NCBI RefSeq assembly: GCF_036511935.1
Contig: NZ_AP028878.1
Span: forward strand, 2,790,001-2,854,000
Reading direction: 5' to 3'
Length of the DNA: 64,000 nt
DNA from: Marinobacter nanhaiticus D15-8W
GTDB lineage: Bacteria; Pseudomonadota; Gammaproteobacteria; Pseudomonadales; Oleiphilaceae
This document shows, one piece after another, positions 19,076-26,886 of the stretch. The translations under genes were made by a program, and so were the position numbers. The stretch's first letter is position 1, and every line of letters begins with the position of its first letter. A model generated the notes under the pieces. That model was not told the origin of the DNA, did no database searches, and saw only the letters and a program-made list of their open reading frames with translations.

Positions 19076-20929
19076 CTACTCGTTGTGAAGTGCTGCGTAG
19101 ATGGACTCTGCCAGGTTGCGGCTAATGCCCTTGACCTTGGCGATCTCATCCACACCCGCCTTCCTGATTTCCTGGATACCGCCGAAGTAGCGAATCAGCT
19201 CGCGTCGACGCTTGGCACCGACGCCCTCGATGCCTTCCAGGGTCGACTGGCGGCGCTTCTTGTCTCGCCGCGCCCGGTGGCCGGTAATCGCGAAACGATG
19301 CGACTCGTCGCGGATATGCTGGATCAGGTGCAACGCCGGCGAGTCTGACGGCACCCGGAAAACGGCGTCGGTCAGTGCATCGATCAGTTGCTCCATGCCG
19401 GCCCGGCGCGTCACGCCCTTGGCCACCCCGATCAACGTGATATCGCTGATCCCCAGGGACTCGAATACATCCCGCGCAACGTTGAGCTGGCCCTTGCCAC
19501 CATCGATGAAGACGAGATCCGGCCGCTTGCCCTCGCCATTCTTCAGCCGCGTGTAGCGCCGGGTCAGTACCTGGCGCATTGCCCCATAGTCGTCACCGGC
19601 GGTCACGCCTTCGATATTGTAGAGACGATAGTCGCTCTTGAGTGGGCCATTCTCATCGAAAACCACACAGGATGCGACGGTATTCTCCCCATGGCTATGG
19701 CTGATATCAAAGCATTCCATGCGCGAGGGGGTTTCCTTGAGCTCCAGCAAGTCGCGCAGTGCCAGCAGGCGGCGATAGACGGTCTCCTTGCTGGCAATGT
19801 GCGTCATCAACGTCTGCCGGGCATTGGTGGTGGCCAGATCTATCCAGCGGCGACGCTCGCCACGCACGTTCTTGCGGATACGCGTCTCGCGTCCCGCCGC
19901 TTCGGATAGCGCCGCGGAGAGCACATCCTGCTCGTCGATCTCGACCGGCACGAGCACTTCCCGCGGGTACTCCCGCTGGGTGTCTCCGCCGAAGTAGAAC
20001 TGGCCGAGAAATGCGCTGAGCAGTTCACTCTCGGACTGCTCAATCGAGACGCGCGGGAAGTAGTCCTTGGTGCCCAGTACCCGCCCACCGCGTACCAGGA
20101 TCACCACCACGCAGACGACACCTGCATCCTGAGCCAGGCCGATAACATCCGCATCGCCACCGCTGGCCTCGATGGACTGCTGCTCCTGAACGTGGCGCAG
20201 GTGGTTGATCTGGTCCCGGTAGGCCGCGGCCTTTTCGAACTCGAGGGACTGACTGGCCTTCTCCATCGCCTGCATCAGGTCGTCCAGTATGGCCGGATTC
20301 TTTCCCTCCAGGAACATGGTGGCGTGGCGGATATCGTCGGCGTACTCCTCCGGCGAAATATACTCGACACAGGGTGCCGTGCATCGGTTGATCTGGTACT
20401 GCAGACAAGGTCGCGTACGATTATTGAAAAAGCTGTTACTACAGTTTCTTATGCGGAAGATCTTCTGTAATACGTTAAGACTTTCCCGAACGGCGCCGGA
20501 ACTGGGGAACGGTCCGTACCAACTGCCCTTCCCTTTGCGGGTCCGGCCACGGCGGAACGTCAGCGATGGATACTTATCGTCGCTGGACAGGTAGATATAG
20601 GGGTAGGATTTGTCGTCCCGCAGCAGGATGTTGTACGGCGGACGCAGGGATTTGATCAGGTTCTGTTCGAGCAGCAGCGCTTCGGTCTCGCTGCCGGTCA
20701 CCGTCACTTCAACATGATTGATGCGACTGACCAGCGCTTCGGTCTTCGGAGACAGGCCGCTCTTGCGGAAATAGCTGCTGACGCGGTTCTTGAGGTTCCG
20801 CGCCTTACCGACGTACAAAACCTCACCGCCCGCATCCAGCATCCGGTAGACGCCGGGTCGTTCGGTGAGCCTTTTGAGGAAGCTTTTGCTATCGAATTCG
20901 GTCGCCTGTTCAGACTTTGTCGGCATCAA
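19076..20929 (-). CDS. uvrC: UvrC, excinuclease ABC subunit C
   Basis: A 617-aa dual nuclease of nucleotide excision repair. It has an N-terminal GIY-YIG domain (RPGVYRMLDAGGEVLYVGKARNLKNRVSSYF), an INRCTAPC cysteine cluster, a UVR motif (EKAAAYRDQINHLRHVQE), an RNase H-like C-terminal endonuclease (ECFDISHSHGENTVAS) and terminal HhH repeats (GIEGVGAKRRRELIRYFGG). ATG codons at 20929 and 20926 are both possible. The gene overlaps the end of gacA by about 20 bases, the usual coupling of uvrC to this response regulator in gammaproteobacteria. Confidence 0.97.
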   Translation of the reverse strand: MMPTKSEQATEFDSKSFLKRLTERPGVYRMLDAGGEVLYVGKARNLKNRVSSYFRKSGLSPKTEALVSRINHVEVTVTGSETEALLLEQNLIKSLRPPYNILLRDDKSYPYIYLSSDDKYPSLTFRRGRTRKGKGSWYGPFPSSGAVRESLNVLQKIFRIRNCSNSFFNNRTRPCLQYQINRCTAPCVEYISPEEYADDIRHATMFLEGKNPAILDDLMQAMEKASQSLEFEKAAAYRDQINHLRHVQEQQSIEASGGDADVIGLAQDAGVVCVVVILVRGGRVLGTKDYFPRVSIEQSESELLSAFLGQFYFGGDTQREYPREVLVPVEIDEQDVLSAALSEAAGRETRIRKNVRGERRRWIDLATTNARQTLMTHIASKETVYRRLLALRDLLELKETPSRMECFDISHSHGENTVASCVVFDENGPLKSDYRLYNIEGVTAGDDYGAMRQVLTRRYTRLKNGEGKRPDLVFIDGGKGQLNVARDVFESLGISDITLIGVAKGVTRRAGMEQLIDALTDAVFRVPSDSPALHLIQHIRDESHRFAITGHRARRDKKRRQSTLEGIEGVGAKRRRELIRYFGGIQEIRKAGVDEIAKVKGISRNLAESIYAALHNE

Positions 20930-21569
20930 GCAACCCGAGTCTGACGGCCATCAGGGCAAGCTCGACGTCACTGGAGATGTCCAGTTTTTCAAAGATACGG
21001 TAACGATAGCTGTTCACCGTTTTCGGGCTGAGACAGAGCTTGTCCGAAATGTCCTGAACTTTCTGGCAGTCGACCACCATCATGGCAATCTGTAGCTCGC
21101 GCTCCGAGAGCTTGTCGAAGATCGACATCTTGTCGTCTTCGGCGGTGTCGCCGCCAAGCTGCTTGAGCGCCATCTTCTGGGCGATCTCCGGACTGATATA
21201 GCGCTGGCCGGTATGGGCCATACGGATCGCCCGGACCATCTCCTTGATGTCGGCACTCTTGGTGATATAGGCGGAAGCACCCGCCTGCATGACCCGTGTG
21301 GGATACGGATCGTCAGCACAAGCGGTGACAACGATGACGCGAATAGAGTCGTCAATGCGCAGGATACGACGCGTGGCTTCGAGACCACCGATACCCGGCA
21401 TGCGAATATCCATCAGTACGATATCCGGCGCGTCCGATCGAACAACGTCAACGGCTTCTTCACCCGAAGCCGCCTGCCCGATGACTTCAATATCCGTATT
21501 GTCGGCCAGCATCCGCGTGATGCCTGATCGAACCAGCTCGTGGTCGTCAACAACCAGGACCCTGATCAA
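20910..21569 (-). CDS. gacA: GacA/UvrY response regulator
   Basis: A 219-aa two-component regulator. The receiver domain starts MIRVLVVDDHELVRSGITRML, with the phosphorylation Asp in DIVLMDIRMPG, and the C-terminal LuxR-type helix-turn-helix reads LSERELQIAMMVVDCQKVQDISDKLCLSPKTVNSYRYRIFEKL. The family is activated by GacS/BarA and drives small RNAs that titrate CsrA/RsmA. The start is a TTG at 21569 (LIRVLVVDD) with GGGGTGG five bases upstream; no in-frame ATG lies nearby before the receiver domain. A weak start codon and a 21-bp direct repeat just upstream may both limit expression. Confidence 0.95.
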   Translation of the reverse strand: MIRVLVVDDHELVRSGITRMLADNTDIEVIGQAASGEEAVDVVRSDAPDIVLMDIRMPGIGGLEATRRILRIDDSIRVIVVTACADDPYPTRVMQAGASAYITKSADIKEMVRAIRMAHTGQRYISPEIAQKMALKQLGGDTAEDDKMSIFDKLSERELQIAMMVVDCQKVQDISDKLCLSPKTVNSYRYRIFEKLDISSDVELALMAVRLGLLDADKV

Positions 21570-21587
21570 AATCCACCCCGCACTTTT

Positions 21588-21629
21588 ATTAGCACTATTG
21601 AAGCACGTATTAGCACTGTTGAAACACGT
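21588..21629. repeat. 21-bp direct repeat upstream of gacA
   Basis: Two adjacent 21-base copies begin ATTAGCACT and end CACGT (21588-21608 and 21609-21629) and differ at two positions. They lie 19 bp before the gacA start codon, so they occupy the leader or promoter. Possible tandem operator or slippage product. Confidence 0.7.
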
Positions 21630-21752
21630 GAAGAGCGACGCTTCGACTTCCTTGCCTGACGCCGGGAAATGGGAACCTCTGATTCCCAAGCAATTGTAGC
21701 GTCTAAGTTTCGCACGCGGTACCCGTTTTAGGTAAATAAACGCAAACCTGGG

Positions 21753-22004
21753 TTACGGCTTCGGACCAAGCCCCGCGCTGTTTTCAACCGGATTGAACCA
21801 GACCACAAGGTCGCCATTCTTGACCGCGGTCATCACCCGACGTTTCTCATCAAGGGGTGATTCGGTGTCGTTGACCCCGTGATAGCGCGTGCAGTATTCC
21901 TCAACCAGACCCTCGAGCTGATCTTCGGTCAGGAGGTCCGTGTCCACAATGAACGGCTCTTGGCGAGGATCTGCCTCGGGCTGGTTTTCGGTCTCATCGG
22001 TCAT
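21753..22004 (-). CDS. YheU-family (UPF0270-like) small protein
   Basis: An 83-aa soluble protein. After an acidic N-terminal tail, FIVDTDLLTEDQLEGLVEEYCTRYHG... and SPLDEKRRVMTAVKNGDLVVWFNPV fit the YheU pattern (L..etL..lieEfv.R, sL..K...v...l..Gd.vi.F). The function of this family is unknown. The start at 22004 is supported by GGAGAG upstream; the frame extends to 22058 without similarity. It is a single gene, divergent from azlC. The N-terminal extension is longer than in the E. coli protein. Confidence 0.75.
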   Translation of the reverse strand: MTDETENQPEADPRQEPFIVDTDLLTEDQLEGLVEEYCTRYHGVNDTESPLDEKRRVMTAVKNGDLVVWFNPVENSAGLGPKP

Positions 22005-22114
22005 CGGCTCTCTCCACTCGGCGGCCAGCAATCCTGACCAGTACAGATAGCGGCGCACTGTACCTTACCTGACGGTGATTGTTGATCTATCATGCGCGGC
22101 TTTTACGATTGTTT

Positions 22115-22834
22115 ATGGAGACCGGCTTGAACAACCGTGCTGTTGTCCAACTCACCCTGCCCATCATGTTCGGCTATATTCCGCTGGGCATGGCCTTTGG
22201 CGTGCTGTTCGTCACCCAGTTGGATTATCCCTGGTGGGGCGCGACGCTGATGTCGCTGACTGTCTTTGCCGGTGCTGCCCAGTTACTGTCCGTCGGCCTG
22301 CTTGCCGCTGGTGCCGGTTTGTTGGAAGTGTTCGTGGCGATGTTTGTCATCAACGCCCGTCACCTTTTCTATGGACTGTCACTACTGGGCCGGTTCCGAG
22401 GCGCTGGCTGGCGCAAGCTTTACCTGATTTTCGGACTGACGGATGAAACCTATTCGCTGCTCACCAGCCGCCCCCGCTCCGAAGACCTTAGCCAGGAACA
22501 GAAGAACGATTTCCGCATCACGCTATTCAACCAGGGATACTGGGTTATCGGTTCCACCCTCGGCGCCTGGCTGGGCCGCGCGGTGCAGTTCGACAGTACC
22601 GGCATTGAGTTCGCGCTGGTCGCACTGTTCATCGTTTTGACAATCGAGCAGTACAAGGCACTGGGCCAATCCCTGCCCATCTGGATCGGCGCAGCCGCCG
22701 CCGGCCTTTGCCTGGCCGTTCTTCCTGAAGACCAGCAATTGATTGGCGCGGTAATCCTCACCACAGCCACCCTGCTGGTGAGCTATCGTTTCCACAAACG
22801 CGGCGTCGCCGGCATGGAGCAGCCTCATGGATAG
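22115..22834 (+). CDS. azlC: AzlC-family amino acid exporter, large subunit
   Basis: An AzlC/YgaZ-type inner membrane protein, the large partner of an AzlCD branched-chain amino acid exporter. It shows LPIMFGYIPLGMAFGVLF, the conserved FAGAAQLLSVGLL, FVINARHLFYGLSL, and LTDETYSLLTS, with about seven hydrophobic segments. I give the ATG at 22115. A TTG at 22127 has GGAG at the right distance and could be the true start. The stop overlaps azlD by eight bases, so the two are coupled. Confidence 0.92.
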   Translation: METGLNNRAVVQLTLPIMFGYIPLGMAFGVLFVTQLDYPWWGATLMSLTVFAGAAQLLSVGLLAAGAGLLEVFVAMFVINARHLFYGLSLLGRFRGAGWRKLYLIFGLTDETYSLLTSRPRSEDLSQEQKNDFRITLFNQGYWVIGSTLGAWLGRAVQFDSTGIEFALVALFIVLTIEQYKALGQSLPIWIGAAAAGLCLAVLPEDQQLIGAVILTTATLLVSYRFHKRGVAGMEQPHG

Positions 22835-23150
22835 TCTGGTTTATCTCCTGGCGTTCACCGCCGTTGCCACGGCGGCGACATTTGCCACACGGGTAATACC
22901 GTTCGTTTTCCTGTCGCGGCACAGCGACCATCCGTTGATCCTGCACCTTGGCCGCTATTTGCCTGCGGCGGTGATGTCATTGCTGGTGGTGATCTTCCTG
23001 CTCCGGTCCGGCCACTGGAGTGCGCCGGTATTTGGAGCGGATGCGCTGGTACCGAGTCTTGTTGTGGTCGCCCTGCACCTCTGGCGGCGGAATGCGCTGC
23101 TTTCGATTATCGCGGGGACGGCGTGTTATATGGCGATTCAGCAGTTTTGA
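22827..23150 (+). CDS. azlD: AzlD-family amino acid exporter, small subunit
   Basis: A 107-aa membrane protein with about four hydrophobic helices: VYLLAFTAVATAATFATRVIPFVF, LGRYLPAAVMSLLVVIFLL, and a C-terminal ALLSIIAGTACYMAIQQF. This is the AzlD/YgaH pattern. It begins inside the end of azlC, the usual arrangement. The segment RYLPAAVM is highly typical. Substrate (branched-chain amino acids or methionine) cannot be told from sequence. Confidence 0.92.
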   Translation: MDSLVYLLAFTAVATAATFATRVIPFVFLSRHSDHPLILHLGRYLPAAVMSLLVVIFLLRSGHWSAPVFGADALVPSLVVVALHLWRRNALLSIIAGTACYMAIQQF

Positions 23151-23179
23151 AGACGACCGCGCGGGCGACGTCTTTAAAT

Positions 23180-23280
23180 GTAGCGGACGCTTCAGCTTCC
23201 GAGCCGTCCGAAGGGCGGCCACACCTGAGGTACTTGGCGGGGCCCTGCCGGGCCCTCCGAAGCTAAAGAGGGGGCTGCAA
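23180..23280. repeat. Copy of the genome's palindromic repeat
   Basis: GTAGCGGACGCTTCAGCTTCCG at 23180-23201 and the inverted arm CCGAAGCTAAAG at 23267-23278 match the arms of the tandem repeat at 1-556, and the inner GGGCCCTGCCGGGCCC is the same small palindrome inverted. It lies just downstream of azlD and upstream of an insertion sequence. Confidence 0.75.
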
Positions 23281-23345
23281 AAGTATCCGTATCTCAAAAG
23301 TACCGGCATAAACTCCCTCTCCCCTCGCGGGAGAGGGCCGGGGAG

Positions 23346-24654
23346 TGTGCAAACCGGCAACATAGGTAACACCTCAAGCCGGGAACATGGGTTACACAAG
23401 TTACGGTATGGGCAAGGAGGACGCGCCCATGCCCTGGAAAGAGACTTGTGTAATGGATCTGAAGATGCAGTTGATCGCGGCCTGGCTGCAGGGCGGGCAC
23501 GGTGTAAGCGATCTGGCCCGCGGCTACGGCATTAGCCGCAAGACGGCTTACAAGTGGATCAGGCGCTACCAGGAGGAAGGTGCCGGTGGGCTGCAGGAGC
23601 GCTCCCGAGCGCCGCACTATTGCCCACATGCAGTGACGGAGGACGTGGCTGAACAGATTGTGGCGATCAAGAAAGTCCATCCCAGCTTTGGCCCCAAGAA
23701 GGTTCTGGACCGCTTGCGTGAGCTAGAACCGGCGATGGCATTGCCGGCAGACAGCACGGCCGGTGAGATACTCAAAGCGGCGGGTCTGGTCAAGAAACGG
23801 CGCTACAAGCGGCCGTACCCGGCCGACCCGCAACCGTTTGAACTGGGTGATCGCAATAATGCGCTGTGGAGTGTGGACTACAAGGGGCAGTACCGGACGG
23901 CCGGCGGGCGCTGGTGTTATCCGCTCACGGTAACCGACAATGCCAGCCGTTATGTCTTGGGCTGTCATGGCGTGAGCGCAACAGACTACGTCCAGGCGAA
24001 GCCGATTATGGAATGGGTTTTCCATGAGTACGGTCTGCCGGAGGGGATCTTGTCCGACAACGGGGCGCCCTTCGCCAGTCGCTCAGCAGGAGGTCTGACG
24101 CGACTGTCGAAATGGTGGGTCGAGCTGGGCATTGGGGTGCATCGTAGCAAGCCGGGAACGCCCACACAGAATGCCCGTCACGAGCGCATGCACGGTTCAC
24201 TGAATCGAGCAGTGGGTGGACGGATGCGCGGGACAAGCTTGATGCAGCAACAGACCACGCTGCAGGCATTCCGTGAGGAGTTTAACGAACAACGCAGCCA
24301 TGAGGCGCTGGGCAGGCAAACACCGGCCAGCGTGTATCAGCCCTCAAGGCGTCGGTACTCGCCCGTGCTGCGCCCGATTGAATATAACGTGGACCAGGCG
24401 GTTCGCAACGTTCGTCACAACGGCGAAATCAAGTGGCAGGGCCATCTGATCTACATCAGCGGGCTGTTAGCCAGACATCGCGTAGGCCTGCAAGAGGTGG
24501 AGAATGACCGGGTCGAGGTGCGATACAGCACCCATCTGCTCGGTCATATTAACCTCAAAACCGCGCGATTGGAGCCCGCATGCGAGTGGCATGCGGGGGA
24601 ATAGGTGTAACCCATGTTGCCGGTTCAAAGTGTTACCTATGTTCCGGTTGCACA
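23346..24654 (+). mobile_element. IS481-like insertion sequence, ~1.3 kb
   Basis: The element is bounded by terminal inverted repeats 23346-23397 and 24605-24654, both beginning TGTGCA. Each terminus contains two direct copies of a ~19-bp block (CCGGCAACATAGGTAACAC and CCGGGAACATGGGTTACAC on the left) at a 25-bp period, so four blocks flank one transposase gene. A clear target duplication is not visible; only GAG appears on both sides. The transposase is intact and the ends are well conserved, so the element may still be active. Confidence 0.85.
23429..24604 (+). CDS. IS481-like DDE transposase
   Basis: A 391-aa transposase. The N-terminal helix-turn-helix (HGVSDLARGYGISRKTAYKWIRRYQEEG) is followed by an rve integrase core with WSVDYKGQY (first D), LSDNGAPFAS (second D) and NARHERMHGSLNRAVG (E). 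It ends with a small beta-rich domain (GEIKWQGHLIYISGLLARHRVGL) that is common in IS481 transposases. The start at 23429 has AAGGAGG eight bases upstream; the frame opens at 23387, inside the left terminal repeat. No break is seen. Confidence 0.92.
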   Translation: MPWKETCVMDLKMQLIAAWLQGGHGVSDLARGYGISRKTAYKWIRRYQEEGAGGLQERSRAPHYCPHAVTEDVAEQIVAIKKVHPSFGPKKVLDRLRELEPAMALPADSTAGEILKAAGLVKKRRYKRPYPADPQPFELGDRNNALWSVDYKGQYRTAGGRWCYPLTVTDNASRYVLGCHGVSATDYVQAKPIMEWVFHEYGLPEGILSDNGAPFASRSAGGLTRLSKWWVELGIGVHRSKPGTPTQNARHERMHGSLNRAVGGRMRGTSLMQQQTTLQAFREEFNEQRSHEALGRQTPASVYQPSRRRYSPVLRPIEYNVDQAVRNVRHNGEIKWQGHLIYISGLLARHRVGLQEVENDRVEVRYSTHLLGHINLKTARLEPACEWHAGE

Positions 24655-24719
24655 GAGAGGGGGTAGCGCCGTCAGGCGCTCATCGTTGCCAGAGCCGACT
24701 TCTAGCGAGGCTTTGCCTC

Positions 24720-24808
24720 GCCCCCTCTCTCCAAACCTCTCTCCCGCCAGGGGAGAGAGGCTTCAAGCCGCAAGGCTTTTGCAACACCCTCTAAAGCATC
24801 GGCTACAT
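24720..24808. repeat. Palindromic repeat remnants right of the IS
   Basis: CCTCTCTCCCGCCAGGGGAGAGAGG-type palindromes (a CTCTCCC/GGGAGAG stem near 24737-24760) mirror a similar stem left of the IS at 23311-23335. CTCTAAAGCATCGGCTAC at 24791-24808 is the inverted arm of the element starting at 23180. The IS appears to have landed inside an older nest of repeats. Confidence 0.6.
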
Positions 24809-25287
24809 TAATTCCAAAACGACTCGTGAACCTTCGCCGCTTCATCTTCCATTAACGGCCCGATCACCTCAACCTTCCGCTGTCCGGCCTCGAATACCGT
24901 TCGACACGGTAAGTCCAGCGTCGGATTCTCCGGATGATTGCCGGTAATGGCTTTCAGCCGCTTTTCGCTCACTCCATAGACTACGCGCCCCAAGCCCGCC
25001 CAATAAGCTGCACCTGAGCACATCGCACAGGGTTCGGCGGAGACGTACATGGTGCAGTCGGCCATGAAATCCGGCCGGTAAGTCTTGCTGGCCCGGGTCA
25101 TCAAAACCCGCTCGGCGTGACCCGTCATGTCCTTGTCCGGGAGATAGGCGTTGACCTGCTCCATCAGGACGTGGCCTTCGCTGTCTACGAGAATAGCCGC
25201 GAAGGGATGGATACCCTGCTCGGCCACGGAATCTGCCAGCTCGATGGCAATCTTGAGGAATTCGAGGTCTTTTTCGTTATGACTCAC
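24808..25287 (-). CDS. Nucleoside/nucleobase deaminase (CDA family)
   Basis: A 159-aa zinc deaminase. The catalytic HAE lies in TGHAERVLM and the second zinc motif is PCAMCSGAAYWAGLGRVVYG. The PFAAILVD strand and the overall length fit the guanine/cytosine deaminase branch of the family rather than tRNA-editing TadA. The start is a GTG at 25287, since earlier codons lie in the intergenic stretch and lack similarity. It is the last gene of a minus-strand operon with an ABC transporter and an EamA exporter, which suggests that it acts on an imported base or analogue. Substrate unknown. Confidence 0.85.
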   Translation of the reverse strand: MSHNEKDLEFLKIAIELADSVAEQGIHPFAAILVDSEGHVLMEQVNAYLPDKDMTGHAERVLMTRASKTYRPDFMADCTMYVSAEPCAMCSGAAYWAGLGRVVYGVSEKRLKAITGNHPENPTLDLPCRTVFEAGQRKVEVIGPLMEDEAAKVHESFWN

Positions 25288-25324
25288 TTTAAATTTCAAT
25301 CCTATCTTTATGAATTTTCGAGCT

Positions 25325-26119
25325 TCACGACTTCTTCTTGGGAAGACTCCAGGCAAAGAAAATCTGTTGGGTCCATTGCACGGACTTGAACAGCAGCAGG
25401 CTTATCACCGCCAGGAAGAACAGCCCGGCGAAAGCCTGGGGAATCTTGAAGAAGGATGTGGAGAACTGGATGAAGTATCCGAGGCCCTCTTCGGCAGCAA
25501 CGAATTCGGCCACCACGGCTCCGATAATGGCCAATGTGATCGCCACTTTCAGGCCGCTGAAGATATGGGGGATCGCGTAAGGAATCCGGATCTGCCAGGT
25601 TTCCCGGCGAATCGGTGCGTCCAGCGAACGGCTCAGCTCGATCAGCTCCGCGGGGGTCTCGTTGATACCCGTGGCGGTAGAGACGACAAGCGGGAAGAAC
25701 GTAAGCAGGCAGGTAATCAGTACCCGGGACGGGTCGTCGGAACCCATCAGCACGATAATGAGCGGCGCCACAGCCACCACTGGCGTGGACTGGATAACGA
25801 CCAGCAGCGGATAGAGCGTACGCTGTAGCAATTCCGAGCGCATCATGGCGATGGCAATCGGTATGCTGATCAAGATCGAGATGAAGAAGCCCATCAGCGC
25901 CACTCGCAGCGTCGCCCAGAGGTGCTGCATCCAACGACTGAACTCCACATCCACGAAGGCCTGTGCAATGGCGGAGGGCGCCGGCAAGACGAAGGTTGGC
26001 AAGTCCGCAACCCGACAAACTAGCTCCCAGAGCGCGATCAGCCCCACAAAGAAGACCCACGGCGCCGCCTGCATCAGGCGCCGGCGAAGCCTCGGGTCAG
26101 ACGACTGCTTCGGGTTCAT
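25325..26119 (-). CDS. ABC transporter permease (SsuC/TauC/ThiX type)
   Basis: A 264-aa inner membrane permease with about six helices. It contains TPVVAVAPLIIVLMG, the coupling-loop region ELIELSRSLDAPIRRETWQIRIPYAIPHIFSGLKVAITLAIIGAVVAEF (EAA-like), and a hydrophobic C-terminus ending in WSLPKKKS. The family imports sulfonates, taurine or thiamine-precursor pyrimidines. It overlaps the ATPase gene by 23 bases. The neighbouring NMT1/THI5-type binding protein argues against simple sulfonate uptake. Confidence 0.93.
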   Translation of the reverse strand: MNPKQSSDPRLRRRLMQAAPWVFFVGLIALWELVCRVADLPTFVLPAPSAIAQAFVDVEFSRWMQHLWATLRVALMGFFISILISIPIAIAMMRSELLQRTLYPLLVVIQSTPVVAVAPLIIVLMGSDDPSRVLITCLLTFFPLVVSTATGINETPAELIELSRSLDAPIRRETWQIRIPYAIPHIFSGLKVAITLAIIGAVVAEFVAAEEGLGYFIQFSTSFFKIPQAFAGLFFLAVISLLLFKSVQWTQQIFFAWSLPKKKS

Positions 26120-26885
26120 AGATATGCTTCCTTATCCGGTCGGCCAGTTGTCCAAAGCGGGGGTGGTTGATGGTTTCGGCAGTACGCGGACGCTCGAGGT
26201 CGACGTCGATAAGGTCCAGGACGGTGCCCGGACGCTTGCTCATCACCAGTACCCGGTCCGCCAGCAGTACTGCTTCGGAAATCGAATGGGTGATGAAAAG
26301 CACCGTCTTGGGCTGCTCGTCCCAGATCTTCAGCAGATCGAAGCCGATTTGCTCGCGGGTCATGGCATCCAGCGCTGAGAAGGGTTCATCCATCAGCAGG
26401 ATGTCCGGGTTCAGCAACAGCGCCCGGACGATACCGACCCGCTGCTGCATACCACCGGAGAGTTCATCCGGCATCTTGTCGCCAAACGCCTCAAGATCGG
26501 CAATGGCCAACAGCTCCTCGGCCCGCTTTTCGTCGGCCCTGCTGTAGCGGCCATACTTGTGTTTCAGCGGGAACAGGATGTTCTTGCGCACGTTCAGCCA
26601 GGGCAGCAATGTGGGCTTCTGGAAAACGATACCAACGTCGTCCCGCGGCCCATCGACGGGTTTGCCGAACACACTGACCTCACCATGGCTGGGCACCAGC
26701 AGACCCGATACCATGCGTAGCAACGTCGATTTGCCGCAGCCCGAGGGACCCACCACCGCCACGAATTCGTGACGATGGATTTCCAGGTTGATGTCCTGCA
26801 CCGCCATCGGGGCGTCCGGCGACGGGTCGTAACGGTGCCCGACATCGGCCATCCTGACGAATGCGCGCTCCACTTGCGGGTTCAT
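26097..26885 (-). CDS. ABC transporter ATPase (SsuB/TauB/ThiZ type)
   Basis: A 262-aa ATPase with Walker A GPSGCGKST, Q-loop FQKPTLLPWL, signature LSGGMQQRVGIVRAL, Walker B ILLMDEPFSALD and H-loop FITHS. It is the energising subunit for the adjacent permease and binding protein. The ATG at 26885 follows the binding-protein stop with one base between. The frame is open upstream to 27011, inside the preceding gene, without similarity. The C-terminus overlaps the permease start. Confidence 0.94.
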   Translation of the reverse strand: MNPQVERAFVRMADVGHRYDPSPDAPMAVQDINLEIHRHEFVAVVGPSGCGKSTLLRMVSGLLVPSHGEVSVFGKPVDGPRDDVGIVFQKPTLLPWLNVRKNILFPLKHKYGRYSRADEKRAEELLAIADLEAFGDKMPDELSGGMQQRVGIVRALLLNPDILLMDEPFSALDAMTREQIGFDLLKIWDEQPKTVLFITHSISEAVLLADRVLVMSKRPGTVLDLIDVDLERPRTAETINHPRFGQLADRIRKHIYEPEAVV

Positions 26886-26886
26886 A

